Positions 42,253-50,614 of a stretch of DNA of 64,000 bases are shown in pieces. The notes beneath the pieces were generated by a model. That model was not told the origin of the DNA. It did not search any database and saw nothing but the letters and a program-made list of their open reading frames with translations. The DNA is from Streptomyces kanamyceticus (GTDB lineage: Bacteria > Actinomycetota > Actinomycetes > Streptomycetales > Streptomycetaceae): the NCBI RefSeq assembly GCF_008704495.1, contig NZ_CP023699.1:9920001-9984000 (forward strand), given 5' to 3'. How positions within the stretch are numbered: position 1 is the stretch's first letter; every line of letters begins with the position of its first letter. The position numbers and the translations under genes were made by a program.

Positions 42253-42290
42253 TCGATTATCGATATGGTCCCCTAGTGTTGGTCATATCG
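42253..42290. promoter_or_regulatory. AT-rich region with nested inverted repeats upstream of DUF2975 gene
   Basis: CGATATG at 42261-42267 and CATATCG at 42284-42290 are perfect inverted arms. A near-palindrome TCGATTATCGA sits at 42253-42263. The region is AT-rich for this genome and lies immediately upstream of the DUF2975 gene and its HTH partner. It may hold the promoter and an autoregulatory operator. Confidence 0.6.
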
Positions 42291-42312
42291 AAAAACGATG
42301 GGGAGGAACGCG

Positions 42313-42900
42313 GTGAACACGCGACTCACAAGGGCGCTGGCTTCGGTGACCCTTTTTCTGGCACTGCTCGGCGGACTGGCCTTCGCCGGTAAGGCAGTCA
42401 CACACATGCTCGACGACGGCGCGGTCTGCGTGCGGACGGACTTCTGGGGCAATGCCTCGCTGGGGCCGGAGGGCCTGCCGGTGGCCGACGGTGTGAAGGC
42501 GACCAGCAGCACCGCGCGGCTGTGCCAGGACGGTCCTTCGACGGGGCAGCGCGCCGCGGACCTGGGCGGCCAACTGCCCTGGCTGCTCTTCGTCGCCCTC
42601 GCGATGCTGCTCTTCTCCCGGCTGCTGGACGGTGTGGTGAAGGAGGGACCGTTCACCGAAACGGTGGCGCGACGCCTCACCGTCCTGGGCTGGTTCGTCG
42701 TCGTGGGCATGCCGGTCGCCAGCCTCGTCGTAGGCTGGTCGCATTCCTGGCTGGTCGCGAGCATGGCGCCGATCGTGGGCTCCGGGCCGACGTTCGACGG
42801 GCCGATGGAGCTCGTCTTCGCCGGGCTCGCCGCGGTCATCTTGGGAAGGATCATGCATCAGGGTGTGCGGATGCGAGAGGACCTCGAAGGGACCATCTGA
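42313..42900 (+). CDS. DUF2975 membrane protein
   Basis: The 195-residue protein has four predicted membrane helices (ASVTLFLALLGGLAFAG, LPWLLFVALAMLLFSRLLD, VLGWFVVVGMPVASLVVGW, MELVFAGLAAVILGRIM). The segments LLDGVVKEGPFTETVARRL and FAGLAAVILG are typical of DUF2975. GTG 42313 has GGGAGGA five bases upstream, so it was preferred over ATG 42298, whose codon lies within that site. The stop overlaps the start of the HTH gene. DUF2975 and small HTH genes occur as a pair in many bacteria; a membrane-sensing role is inferred. Confidence 0.87.
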   Translation: MNTRLTRALASVTLFLALLGGLAFAGKAVTHMLDDGAVCVRTDFWGNASLGPEGLPVADGVKATSSTARLCQDGPSTGQRAADLGGQLPWLLFVALAMLLFSRLLDGVVKEGPFTETVARRLTVLGWFVVVGMPVASLVVGWSHSWLVASMAPIVGSGPTFDGPMELVFAGLAAVILGRIMHQGVRMREDLEGTI

Positions 42901-43133
42901 TGTCCGATGAGGAACTGCATGCGATCCGGATCCACCTCGACCGGATCCTCGCGGAGCGCGGCATGACGCTCACGGAACTGTCCGCGCAGGTCGGCATCAC
43001 CGTCGTCAACCTGTCCGTACTGAAGAACGGCCGGGCCAAGGCCATCCGCTTCTCGACCCTGTCGAGGATCTGCGACGTCCTCGAGTGCCAGCCGGGCGAC
43101 CTGATCACCCACGACCCGACGGAACAGGCCTAG
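42900..43133 (+). CDS. Small Cro/CI-type HTH regulator
   Basis: The 77-residue protein is almost only a helix-turn-helix: LDRILAERGMTLTELSAQVG, ITVVNLSVLKNGRAKAIRFS, and LSRICDVLECQPGDLI. Its ATG shares bases with the DUF2975 stop (TGATG), so the two are translationally coupled. It resembles YozG-type regulators paired with DUF2975 proteins. It probably binds the inverted repeats at 42253-42290. Confidence 0.9.
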   Translation: MSDEELHAIRIHLDRILAERGMTLTELSAQVGITVVNLSVLKNGRAKAIRFSTLSRICDVLECQPGDLITHDPTEQA

Positions 43134-43136
43134 GCC

Positions 43137-43164
43137 CTGTCCGGCGGCGGAACGTGCCGGACAG
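43137..43164. terminator. Hairpin between convergent HTH and DUF1062 genes
   Basis: CTGTCCGGC and GCCGGACAG form a nine-base perfect stem with a ten-base loop, four bases after the HTH stop. It is likely bidirectional. Confidence 0.82.
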
Positions 43165-43199
43165 ACCCTAGGCCCGGGTCCCCGGGTCCCCGGTAGGGC

Positions 43200-43748
43200 T
43201 CAGCGCTTGAGCATGAAGGTGAAGTCGTCGGAGAGCCTGCCGCGCAGGCGGACCGCCGAGACGATCCTCTCCTCCGTGATCAGCCTCTCGACCTCGGCCC
43301 GTGAAAGCCCGCAGCCTTCGGCGATGAGCCGTACGGGACGGACCGGAATCCGCGCCGCGAAGCGGACCGAGACGTCGATCACCTCGTGGTCCAGGTGATC
43401 CGATCCACCGGTGTCGAGGCGCCAGGCGCCGTCCCAGTCGAGGGCGACGCGATTGCGGCGCCGCAGTATCGGATCCTGGAGCAACTCGGCCGCCAGAGCG
43501 GGGTCGTTGTCATGCATCCGGTCCAGCAGATCAGGCCGTACGGAGCGCACGTTCACACGCTCCAGGACCGTGAGCTTCGCGGTTTCCCCGCATGAAGTGC
43601 AGAGCACGAGGAGCCAGGCGTCGATGAGCTTGTGGTGGGCGTTGACACGGAACTTGCCGTTGGCCAGGAAGCGTTCGGACGCGCAGTTGTGGCAGCGACG
43701 GCGAACGAGTGGCAGGCAGGTGGGCATGACCACCCAGTTTTCGAGCAC
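43200..43748 (-). CDS. DUF1062 protein
   Basis: The 182-residue protein has an N-terminal zinc-ribbon-like pair of Cys motifs (RRCHNCASERF and LCTSCGE) and the DUF1062 body (FRVNAHHKLIDAWLLVLC, NVRSVRPDLLDRMHDNDPAL). A C-terminal S4-like segment (GCGLSRAEVERLITEERIV, RGRLSDDFTFMLKR) suggests RNA contact. The start is GTG 43748. Molecular function is not known for this family. Confidence 0.85.
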   Translation of the reverse strand: MLENWVVMPTCLPLVRRRCHNCASERFLANGKFRVNAHHKLIDAWLLVLCTSCGETAKLTVLERVNVRSVRPDLLDRMHDNDPALAAELLQDPILRRRNRVALDWDGAWRLDTGGSDHLDHEVIDVSVRFAARIPVRPVRLIAEGCGLSRAEVERLITEERIVSAVRLRGRLSDDFTFMLKR

Positions 43749-43958
43749 AGAGGTACACCGGTTTCAGTGAGAAGTCCGCAGCAAAAAGGAGCGCGGCGCA
43801 CATGCGCGACGCGCGACGATTCATCGCTCGGGGTGTCTCACAGGGTGTACAACGGCACGTCCTTGCCTGGATGACCTGGTCCGGCAGCACGGTAGGGGCG
43901 GGCGGCGGCGCCGTGCCACTGGTTTTCGAGTGCCGCGCCGCCCGCCGCCGGACGGGCC

Positions 43959-45014
43959 CTAGAGCAGACCGCGCCGCGGGCCCTCCGCCTTGATCATGTC
44001 CCAACTGTCCGCGATCATCGAGACCTTGCCCTTGGCCGGGATGTACGCGGATCCCTGGTGCAGGTAGTCCACGTTGAAGAGCAGCTCGGACCTCTTGTCA
44101 CCTACGAGAAAGGCGATCTGCGGCGACGGGGTGAGGCGCACGGACGGGTCTGTGGCGTGCATGTACTCCTCGACGTCGGCGTGGAAGAAGGCGAGCGTGC
44201 CGCCCTCCTCCGTACGCAGTGCGTAGACCGTCTTGTGGTCCGTCTTGCCCGCCTTGAACTCGGACTTTCCGCCGGGGTTCAGCATCTTGTTCTGATCCAG
44301 CGGGAATTGGGTCATCCGCTTCGCGGTCGCACTCGCGCCGACCTTCGTGCCCAGCTTCTCGTCGCCCGAGTAGAGCGCGGCCAGCGCGTCGTCCATCTGG
44401 TCGGGGGCGAGCACTCCCTGCTTCTTGGCGGTGTCCGTGACCGGGACCGCCAGGCCGTCGGCGTCCTTGGCGAGCGCGGGCGTCTTGGGGTCCTCCTTGG
44501 AGGTCCAGCCGCTCCACACGGCCTTCCAGTCGCCGTCCTGCTTGTCGAAGATGACGGTGGCGCGGCTGGTCTTCGCCGACGTGCCGTTGTGGTCCTTGGT
44601 GTCGGTGTACAGCGCGAACCAGGTCGCACCGCTCTTCGCGGACGGGATGGCGTACTCGCGGTTCACGTAGGAGAAGGGCTTGCGGCCCTCGGCCCGGACC
44701 TTCGCGGGCTGCAGCTCGTCCTGCTTGTAGCCGTTCGCGCTCGTCTCGAAGAGCCCGCCGCCCTCGACGGCGGACAGCACACCGCTGTCGCGCTTCGCGT
44801 TGGCCCGGTTGTTGACCTTCACGTTGTTGTCGACGATCTTCTTGGCCTCGGCCTGCGTGACGACGCCCTTGGGCGCGCGGTCGGCGGCGGTCTTGTCGTC
44901 CCCCGACGTCGAGTCGTCCCCGGAACCGGACGAACAGGCACCCGCGGTGAGCGCGAGCGCGGTCGCACCCGCGGCCATGACGAGTGCGGTGCGGTTCTTG
45001 TGGCGCGTGAACAT
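43959..45014 (-). CDS. Secreted lipoprotein of unknown function
   Basis: The 351-residue protein has a signal peptide (LVMAAGATALALTAGAC) ending in a lipobox LTAGAC, so it should be anchored at the outer face of the membrane through the Cys. A Ser/Gly/Asp-rich linker is followed by a domain with PFSYVNREYAIPSAKSG, TVIFDKQDGDWKAVWSGW and LYSGDEKLG. I do not recognise a functional family. It is monocistronic, with about 210 gene-free bases on each side. Confidence 0.85.
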   Translation of the reverse strand: MFTRHKNRTALVMAAGATALALTAGACSSGSGDDSTSGDDKTAADRAPKGVVTQAEAKKIVDNNVKVNNRANAKRDSGVLSAVEGGGLFETSANGYKQDELQPAKVRAEGRKPFSYVNREYAIPSAKSGATWFALYTDTKDHNGTSAKTSRATVIFDKQDGDWKAVWSGWTSKEDPKTPALAKDADGLAVPVTDTAKKQGVLAPDQMDDALAALYSGDEKLGTKVGASATAKRMTQFPLDQNKMLNPGGKSEFKAGKTDHKTVYALRTEEGGTLAFFHADVEEYMHATDPSVRLTPSPQIAFLVGDKRSELLFNVDYLHQGSAYIPAKGKVSMIADSWDMIKAEGPRRGLL

Positions 45015-45231
45015 GGAGCATCCCCGTGGGTCAAAGTGGATCAGAGCAGGACAGTGCTGGTCAGTGTCGGTCAGAGCGGAAGCCGAGATTCAGGCCGAAG
45101 GTCCACGCTAGTCGCCATGTCGATCGAGGGGCCGCCCAGGGTTGGACCCGCCGCTCGGTTCAGGACCCGTGCAACGTCGGCCTGTTGGACCCCCGGGGGC
45201 TCGAACTCGGGCCCCCGATAGGGTGATCGGC

Positions 45232-45779
45232 ATGGAGTCCAAGGGGGCCGGAGGACCGGCGGCGGTGGTGTGTCCGGGGTGCGGCGGCAGTGAGGTGCGT
45301 ACGGTCGAGCAGGCGAGCACCGGCAAGGGCGCGCTGCGCGACGGCCTGATCGGCCGCCTGGAGCCGGGACCGAACAAAACCGGCGACGGATGCATGCACT
45401 TCGTGGAGGGCATGGTCCTCACCGGCCTCGGCGTCGGCCTCGCCTACATGGGCGTCGACCAGGACAAGCCCCTGTACACGATCGGTGGCGTGGCGCTCGC
45501 CCTTATCTGTTTCTTCGGGACCTTCGTGGTCGTGCGCGACGACCGGCGCGAGAGCGCGGCCGCCGCGGACGGTGCCGAGCGTGCGGAGCGCTTGTGGAAC
45601 CCGGCGTACTACTGCTCCGCGTGCACCTCGGTGTTCTGTCCGGGCGGCACTCCGTGGCGGGGAGTGCTCACCCCGGAACAGTTCAAGAAGCTGGTGTGGA
45701 CCGAAGGCGGTTACGCCGATCAGCTCGAGCCGGGGACAAGGCGAAGGACGCGGAGATACCGCACGGCGTGCTGCCGTGA
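45232..45779 (+). pseudogene. Zinc-ribbon membrane protein with frameshift near its 3' end
   Basis: The protein starts MESKGAGGPAAVVCPGCGGS with one Cys pair, has two membrane helices (VLTGLGVGLAYMGV, YTIGGVALALICFFGTFVVV) and a second Cys pair (YYCSACTSVFCPGG). In the read frame the last residues become arginine-rich and run to 45801. One added G in the run at 45732-45735 gives the more natural ending EPGDKAKDAEIPHGVLP and a 182-residue protein ending at 45779. The loss affects only the tail. The function is unknown. Confidence 0.68.
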
Positions 45780-45835
45780 GCGGTGCCCGATGCTCGTGTG
45801 AGTGGTGATGCCCCCGGCTGCTACGTTGCGGAACC

Positions 45836-46237
45836 GTGGACAACAGTGGGTATGCGGAAAACAGCGGATATGCGGACGACAGCGTGTATGTGGGTAACGC
45901 GGGCAAAGACGCGGCACTGGACCGCGGATGGCTCCTGGGGCACTTCAAGGACGTCGCCGATCCGCGGCACAGCGAGGCCGTGGAGATCAAATGGGGCGTG
46001 CATCCGCCGGGCGACGAGCGGGCTCAGTGGGTGACCGGCGAGGAGCGCGTCGCGCTGCTGGTCCTGATCAGTGGCCGCTTCCGGGTGGAACTGCCGGGAC
46101 GGAGCGTCCTCCTGGCCCAGCAGGGGGACTACGTGGTGTGGGGCCGGGGCGTCGACCACTCGTGGATCGCGGAGGAGGAATCCGTCGTGCTGACGGTCCG
46201 CTGGCCTTCTGTCCCCGGGTACAAGGTGACCGTCTGA
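45836..46237 (+). CDS. Cupin-fold protein
   Basis: The 133-residue protein has a small beta-barrel pattern: EAVEIKWGVHPPGDERAQW, ALLVLISGRFRVELPGR, GDYVVWGRGVDHSWIAEEES and VLTVRWPS. This is the cupin order, with His, Asp and Glu that could bind a metal, although the usual HxH motif is absent. The N-terminus has three diverged copies of an 18-base repeat (NSGYAENSGYADDSVY). The start is GTG 45836. The substrate is unknown. Confidence 0.72.
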   Translation: MDNSGYAENSGYADDSVYVGNAGKDAALDRGWLLGHFKDVADPRHSEAVEIKWGVHPPGDERAQWVTGEERVALLVLISGRFRVELPGRSVLLAQQGDYVVWGRGVDHSWIAEEESVVLTVRWPSVPGYKVTV

Positions 46238-46268
46238 GCGGCGGTGGGCCGGTCCCTGTGGCGCCGAG

Positions 46269-46297
46269 GCCGTGCCCGGTCGGCGGCCGGGCACGGC
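46269..46297. terminator. Hairpin between convergent cupin and LPMO genes
   Basis: GCCGTGCCCGG and CCGGGCACGGC form an 11-bp perfect stem with a seven-base loop, midway between the two stop codons. Confidence 0.87.
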
Positions 46298-46319
46298 TGC
46301 GTACGACACTTACGGCCGC

Positions 46320-46835
46320 TCAGCGGATGTTGACGTCGATGCACGCGTAGAAGGCGTTGGACGTGTCGCCGATGTTCCACACCGCGAGGACCTTGTGCTT
46401 GCCGGTGGCGCTGCCCAGGTTGACCTGGTGCGAGACGGTGGCCGGCGGCTGCTGGTTGTGGCCGTCGACGGTGGCGACCTTGGTGCCGTCGACGAAGTAC
46501 TCGTAGTTCAAGGTGCGGTGCCGGGCGGTGAACGTCCAGGTGAAGGTCTGTGTGCGGCTGACGTCGCTGACCTTCCAGCCCTTGTTGTTGTCGTCGAGCT
46601 CCGCGAACCGCGCGTTGCCGCCGCTACAGCTGCGCAGGCCCTTGGGGCCCTCGACGCTCTGCGGCTCGTACTTGATCTCGCCGCATGCCACCGTGCGGGC
46701 GGCACACTGCGCCTGGCGGCTCGCCGGGGCGTTCACGTAGCCGTGTGCGCTGGCCGACCCGGTCGGCAGGGTGAGGGCGAGGACGGGCGCCATTCCGGCG
46801 CCGATCGCCGCGGCTATCTTCCGTTTCTTGTCCAT
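46320..46835 (-). CDS. Lytic polysaccharide monooxygenase, AA10 family
   Basis: The 171-residue protein has a signal peptide ending SASA, so the mature chain begins with His (HGYVNAPASRQAQCA). That His and the one in TARHRTLNYEYF would form the copper histidine brace. Four cysteines suit the two disulfides of the family. The compact single-domain size, with no chitin-binding module, matches Streptomyces chitin-active AA10 enzymes that cleave crystalline chitin oxidatively. Whether it acts on chitin or cellulose cannot be told. Confidence 0.93.
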   Translation of the reverse strand: MDKKRKIAAAIGAGMAPVLALTLPTGSASAHGYVNAPASRQAQCAARTVACGEIKYEPQSVEGPKGLRSCSGGNARFAELDDNNKGWKVSDVSRTQTFTWTFTARHRTLNYEYFVDGTKVATVDGHNQQPPATVSHQVNLGSATGKHKVLAVWNIGDTSNAFYACIDVNIR

Positions 46836-47099
46836 GCGTACTCCTTCACGGCGTGGGGGAGTCGAGCGGTGTGGCAGGGGAGAGCGGTGGTACGGGGGAG
46901 AGCGGTGCGGCGCGGGGATTACGGCGGCCGATTAGTCTGGACCATAGACTTTGGCAAGCCACGGTCAAGGTCGGTTTCGGGCCAGGCCTGGAGCGCGCTG
47001 GCGCGGTCATCGGAGAGGGGATGTCGAGAACGGCACGTCGGCTCCGTCCCCGAGGCAGCCGCGGCGACCATGGCCGCACCACACCAAGGAGGCCCCACC

Positions 47100-47561
47100 A
47101 TGACGAACCTGCGGATGGACCACGTCAGCGTCGTAGTCGACGACCTTGAGGCGGCCATCGGGTTCTTCGCCGCACTCGGGATGGAGGTCGAGGGCAAAGC
47201 GTCGGTCGAGGGAGACGAGGTGGACCGTCTCTGCGCGCTCGATGGCGTCCGAGCCGACATCGCGATGATGCGCACCCCGGACGGCCACGGCAAGCTCGAA
47301 CTGACGAAGTACCGCACCCCGAAAGCACTCGGCGCCGAGCAGGCGAACGCACCGGCGAACACGTTCGGCCTGCGTTCCCTCATGTTCGCCGTCGACGACA
47401 TCGATGCCGTCGTGCCCCGCCTGCGCGCCACGGGAGCCGAACTCGTGGGCGAGATGGTGCAGTACGAGGACGTCTACCGCCTCTGCTATGTCCGCGGCCC
47501 CGAGGGAATCATCGTGGCCCTGGCCGAACAGCTCGACCGAAAGGACAAGCCCGCCGCATGA
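47100..47561 (+). CDS. VOC (glyoxalase/bleomycin resistance) family protein
   Basis: The 153-residue protein has paired beta-alpha-beta-beta-beta units: MDHVSVVVDDLEAAIGFFAA and SLMFAVDDIDAVVPRL, ending in RGPEGIIVALAEQLD. His, Glu and a later Glu are possible metal ligands. An AAGGAGG site lies upstream. Members include glyoxalases, dioxygenases and antibiotic-binding proteins; no specific role is evident. It lies 23 bases upstream of the HIT gene in the same direction, so the two may be co-transcribed. Confidence 0.9.
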   Translation: MTNLRMDHVSVVVDDLEAAIGFFAALGMEVEGKASVEGDEVDRLCALDGVRADIAMMRTPDGHGKLELTKYRTPKALGAEQANAPANTFGLRSLMFAVDDIDAVVPRLRATGAELVGEMVQYEDVYRLCYVRGPEGIIVALAEQLDRKDKPAA

Positions 47562-47584
47562 TCGCCGGTGGGTAGGCTCCGGCC

Positions 47585-48067
47585 ATGACGGACGACTGGC
47601 GGACGGACCGGATAAGGGCCGCGCTGCGCGGCGAGAACCCGACGGTGCTGAGGCGGCTCGGGGCGGGCTTCGCGGTGATCGGTGACGTGCAGTTCCTGCC
47701 GGGCTACTCGGTTCTCCTCGTGGACGAGCCGCATGTCCAGTGCCTTTCCGACCTGCCGAGGACGAAACGGCTCGCGTTCCTCTCCGACATGGAGCAGCTC
47801 GGGGAAGCGGTCGAGCGTGCCTGCCGACGGATGGACGCGGGTTTCCGGCGAGTCAATCTGGAGATCCTCGGCAACACGGACCCGTTCCTGCACGCTCACG
47901 TCTGGCCGCGATTCGACTGGGAGCCGTCCGGGTCAGTGGGCAAGCCCGTGTGGCTGTACCCGCCTGACCGGTGGAGCGACGAGCGGTTCCGGCTGGGCCC
48001 GCAGCATGACGTGCTGCGGGCCGCGATCGGGGAGGAACTCGACCGGTTGCGTACGACGACGGCCTGA
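47585..48067 (+). CDS. HIT-like hydrolase
   Basis: The 160-residue protein has the HIT-family pattern LPGYSVLLVDEPHVQCLSDL, followed by helix RLAFLSDMEQLGEAVERAC, VNLEILGNTDPFLHAHVWPR. The final HAHVW lacks the third His of the classical HxHxH motif, as in some diadenosine tetraphosphate hydrolase-like proteins. It may cleave dinucleoside polyphosphates or nucleotidyl conjugates. The final Trp-Pro-Arg-Phe region is family-typical. Confidence 0.83.
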   Translation: MTDDWRTDRIRAALRGENPTVLRRLGAGFAVIGDVQFLPGYSVLLVDEPHVQCLSDLPRTKRLAFLSDMEQLGEAVERACRRMDAGFRRVNLEILGNTDPFLHAHVWPRFDWEPSGSVGKPVWLYPPDRWSDERFRLGPQHDVLRAAIGEELDRLRTTTA

Positions 48068-48087
48068 CGCCCGCGAGCCGGGGCGCG

Positions 48088-49068
48088 TCAGGCGTGGCCG
48101 AGCACCCGGTGCGGGCGATAGGGCGCCTCGACCCGCGCGCGTTCGCCGTCGCTCAGGTCGAGGTCGACCGCCGCTAGCGCGTCCTCCAGGTGTGCCGCCT
48201 TCGTCGCGCCCACCACCGGGGCGGTCACACCGGGATTGCCGAGGAGCCAGGCCAGGGCGATCCGCGCGGCGGGCACACCCCGTTCGGCGGCGAGTGCGCG
48301 GACGGCGTCGACCACGTCGAAGTCGGCGTCCTCGTACATCTCGTCCGCCAGCGGGTCGTCGCCCGCCCGGACGGTGTGCCGCGCGCCGCCGCGTTCACGC
48401 GCGCCCGCCAACAGCCCACGGGCCAGCGGGCTGTAGGGGAGCACGCCGACACCCTGGTCGGCACAGAGCGGGAGCATCTCCCGTTCCTCCTCCCGGTAGA
48501 CGAGGTTGTAGTGGTTCTGCATCGACACGAACCGCGTCCACCCCGCCTCACCCGCCACCTGCTGCGCCTTCGCGAACTGCCAGGCGTACATGGCCGAGGC
48601 CCCGAGGTAACGCGCCTTCCCGGCCCGCACCACCTCGTGCAGCGCCTCCATCGTCTCCTCGATGGGTGTGCCGTGGTCCCAGCGGTGGATCTGGTAGAGG
48701 TCGATGTACTCCGTACCGAGCCTGCGCAGGGAGGCGTCGACGGCGGCCATGATGTGTTTTCTGGACAGGCCGCGGTCGTTGGGGGAGGAACCCATCGGGA
48801 AGTAGACCTTCGTCGCCAGTACGTACGCCTCGCGGTCGGGGAAGAGTCCGCGCAGCATGCGGCCGGTCAGTTCCTCACTGACCCCGTCGTCGTACACGTC
48901 GGCGGTGTCGAAGAAGGTGACGCCCGCCTCGACCGCACGCCGCACGAGCGGCTGCGCGGCCGCCTCGTCGAGGTGCCAGGCGCGTTCTGAGGTGTTGCCG
49001 TAGCTCATCATCCCCAGGCAGATGCGGGAGACGGTGAGGCCGGTGTTGCCCAAGCGGGTGTAGTGCAT
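48088..49068 (-). CDS. Aldo/keto reductase
   Basis: The 326-residue protein is a complete AKR: VTFFDTADVYDDGVSEEL with Asp and the Tyr, VLATKVYFPMG with Lys, DLYQIHRWDHGTPIEETMEA with His, LPYSPLARGLLAG and APVVGATKAAHLEDAL. In contrast with the AKR at 8991, all four tetrad residues are present. It probably reduces aldehydes or ketones with NADPH. It is divergent from the Lrp/AsnC-type regulator, which may control it. Confidence 0.92.
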   Translation of the reverse strand: MHYTRLGNTGLTVSRICLGMMSYGNTSERAWHLDEAAAQPLVRRAVEAGVTFFDTADVYDDGVSEELTGRMLRGLFPDREAYVLATKVYFPMGSSPNDRGLSRKHIMAAVDASLRRLGTEYIDLYQIHRWDHGTPIEETMEALHEVVRAGKARYLGASAMYAWQFAKAQQVAGEAGWTRFVSMQNHYNLVYREEEREMLPLCADQGVGVLPYSPLARGLLAGARERGGARHTVRAGDDPLADEMYEDADFDVVDAVRALAAERGVPAARIALAWLLGNPGVTAPVVGATKAAHLEDALAAVDLDLSDGERARVEAPYRPHRVLGHA

Positions 49069-49207
49069 GCTGTGGTCCTTGTCCTGTGGTGCTTGTCCTG
49101 TGGGCCGACGACGTGGGCCGGATGCCCTCTAACCTAGAAACCGGCAGCGCGCAGAGCCATCGACGAATGAAGGCAGGACGTGCTACTTGTCCGCGGGAGG
49201 GAAAGGC

Positions 49208-49674
49208 ATGACCAGCGATCGCTTTCAGAACGGAAAACGGCCATCGACGAGTTGAGCGAACGTCTGCTGCGACTGCTCGCCGCCGACCCGCGGTGCGGCG
49301 CCTCGGAGTTGGCCCGCGAGCTCGGCGTCTCCGCTCCCACGGTGCGCGACCGCATCCGGCGTCTCGAGGAGGCGGGAGTCATCCGCGGCTACCGGCTCGA
49401 CGTGGACCCTGCCGCCCTCGGCCGCCCCGTCGCGGCCTGGATCAGGCTGCGCCCCGGCCCCGGGCAGATGTCCCGCATCGTCGAACTGGCGGAACGGACG
49501 CCGGAAGTGAGTGAGTGTCACCGGATCTCGGGCGAGGACTGTTTCCTCTTCAAGGTGCACGTGCCGGAGCTGAGCGCGCTCGAATTCATCCTGGACCGCT
49601 TCCTGTTGCACGGTCAGACCACCAGTTCGCTCGTCGTCTCCACACCCGTGCCGCCGCGCCCTGTTCTGCCGTAA
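49208..49674 (+). pseudogene. Lrp/AsnC-family regulator with a frameshift near its 5' end
   Basis: ATG 49208 has an excellent site (GGGAGGGAAAGG) and begins MTSDRFQNGK, but that frame stops after 15 residues. The regulator body (AIDELSERLLRLLAADPRCG, LGVSAPTVRDRIRRLEEAG, CHRISGEDCFLFKVHVPE) is in the next frame. One added A in the run at 49234-49237 joins them as NGKTAIDELSE, a 155-residue Lrp/AsnC protein with HTH and RAM ligand domains. Without it, only a GTG at 49180 in poor context could start the long frame. It is divergent from the AKR gene. Confidence 0.75.
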
Positions 49675-49693
49675 CTGACACATTGGAGTTCTT

Positions 49694-50614
49694 GTGCATC
49701 CTGCTGAAGCCCCGACCATCACGGAGATCTCCGTGGCGGACGAGAAGGCCGGGCCTTACGGCATCGCGGCAGGGCCCGACGGCGCCCTGTGGCTGACCTT
49801 CGTACACAGTGGTCGCATCGCGCGCCTCACCCTCGACGGCGCACTCGACGAGTACCCCCTGGACTCGCCGACGTGCCGTCCCATGGTCGTCGCGCCCGGG
49901 CCCGACGGCGCCCTGTGGTTCACCCGCTCCCAGGACCACCGGATCGGCCGCGTCAGCACCGACGGCAAGACGGCGGCCTTCGACGTGCCTTCACCCGACA
50001 GCGGTCCCTACGGAATCACTGCGGGTCCGGACGGTGCGATGTGGTTCACGGAGATGAACACCGACCGGATCGGCCGCATCACCGTCCAGGGAGAGGTCAC
50101 CGAGTTCGCTCTGCCCACCGAGGGCGGCTTCGCCTCCGCCATCGTCGCCGGCCCCGACGGCGCCCTCTGGTTCACCCTCAACCAGGCGAACGCCATCGGC
50201 CGCATCACCACCGACGGCGACGTCACCCTGTACCCGCTGCCCACCCCGGGCGCCGCGCCCGTGGGCATCACCAGCGACGGCGACGCCTTGTGGTTCGTGG
50301 AGATCGGCGCGGGTCAGATCGGCAGGATCTCGACGGACGGCGCGATCGAGGAGTTCCCGCTGTCCGACCGCGGCGCCAAACCCCACGCGATCGTCGCGGC
50401 CCGCGCAGGGGAGTGCTGGTTCACCGAATGGGGAGCCAACCGCATCGGCCGCATCACCGTGAGCGAAGGGGCCGCGCAGATCGCCGCGTACGACCTGCCG
50501 TCGCCGTCATCCGAACCTCATGGCATCACGGTGGGACCCGACGGCGCTCTCTGGGCAGCCCTGGAGACGGGGGGTGTCGCGCGAGTGGTGAGAAATGGGA
50601 AGCGGGATGCCTGA
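49694..50614 (+). CDS. Virginiamycin B lyase (Vgb) family protein
   Basis: Vgb opens type B streptogramin rings by elimination at the ester bond. The 306-residue protein is a seven-bladed propeller made of repeats such as GPDGALWFTRSQDHRIGR, GPDGAMWFTEMNTDRIGR and GPDGALWFTLNQANAIGR. Histidines in KPHAI and EPHGI and a late Glu (ALETGG) occupy positions consistent with the Vgb active site. Related Streptomyces proteins are not all lyases, so resistance is not proved. The start is GTG 49694; the next gene overlaps it by 20 bases, implying an operon. Confidence 0.85.
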   Translation: MHPAEAPTITEISVADEKAGPYGIAAGPDGALWLTFVHSGRIARLTLDGALDEYPLDSPTCRPMVVAPGPDGALWFTRSQDHRIGRVSTDGKTAAFDVPSPDSGPYGITAGPDGAMWFTEMNTDRIGRITVQGEVTEFALPTEGGFASAIVAGPDGALWFTLNQANAIGRITTDGDVTLYPLPTPGAAPVGITSDGDALWFVEIGAGQIGRISTDGAIEEFPLSDRGAKPHAIVAARAGECWFTEWGANRIGRITVSEGAAQIAAYDLPSPSSEPHGITVGPDGALWAALETGGVARVVRNGKRDA

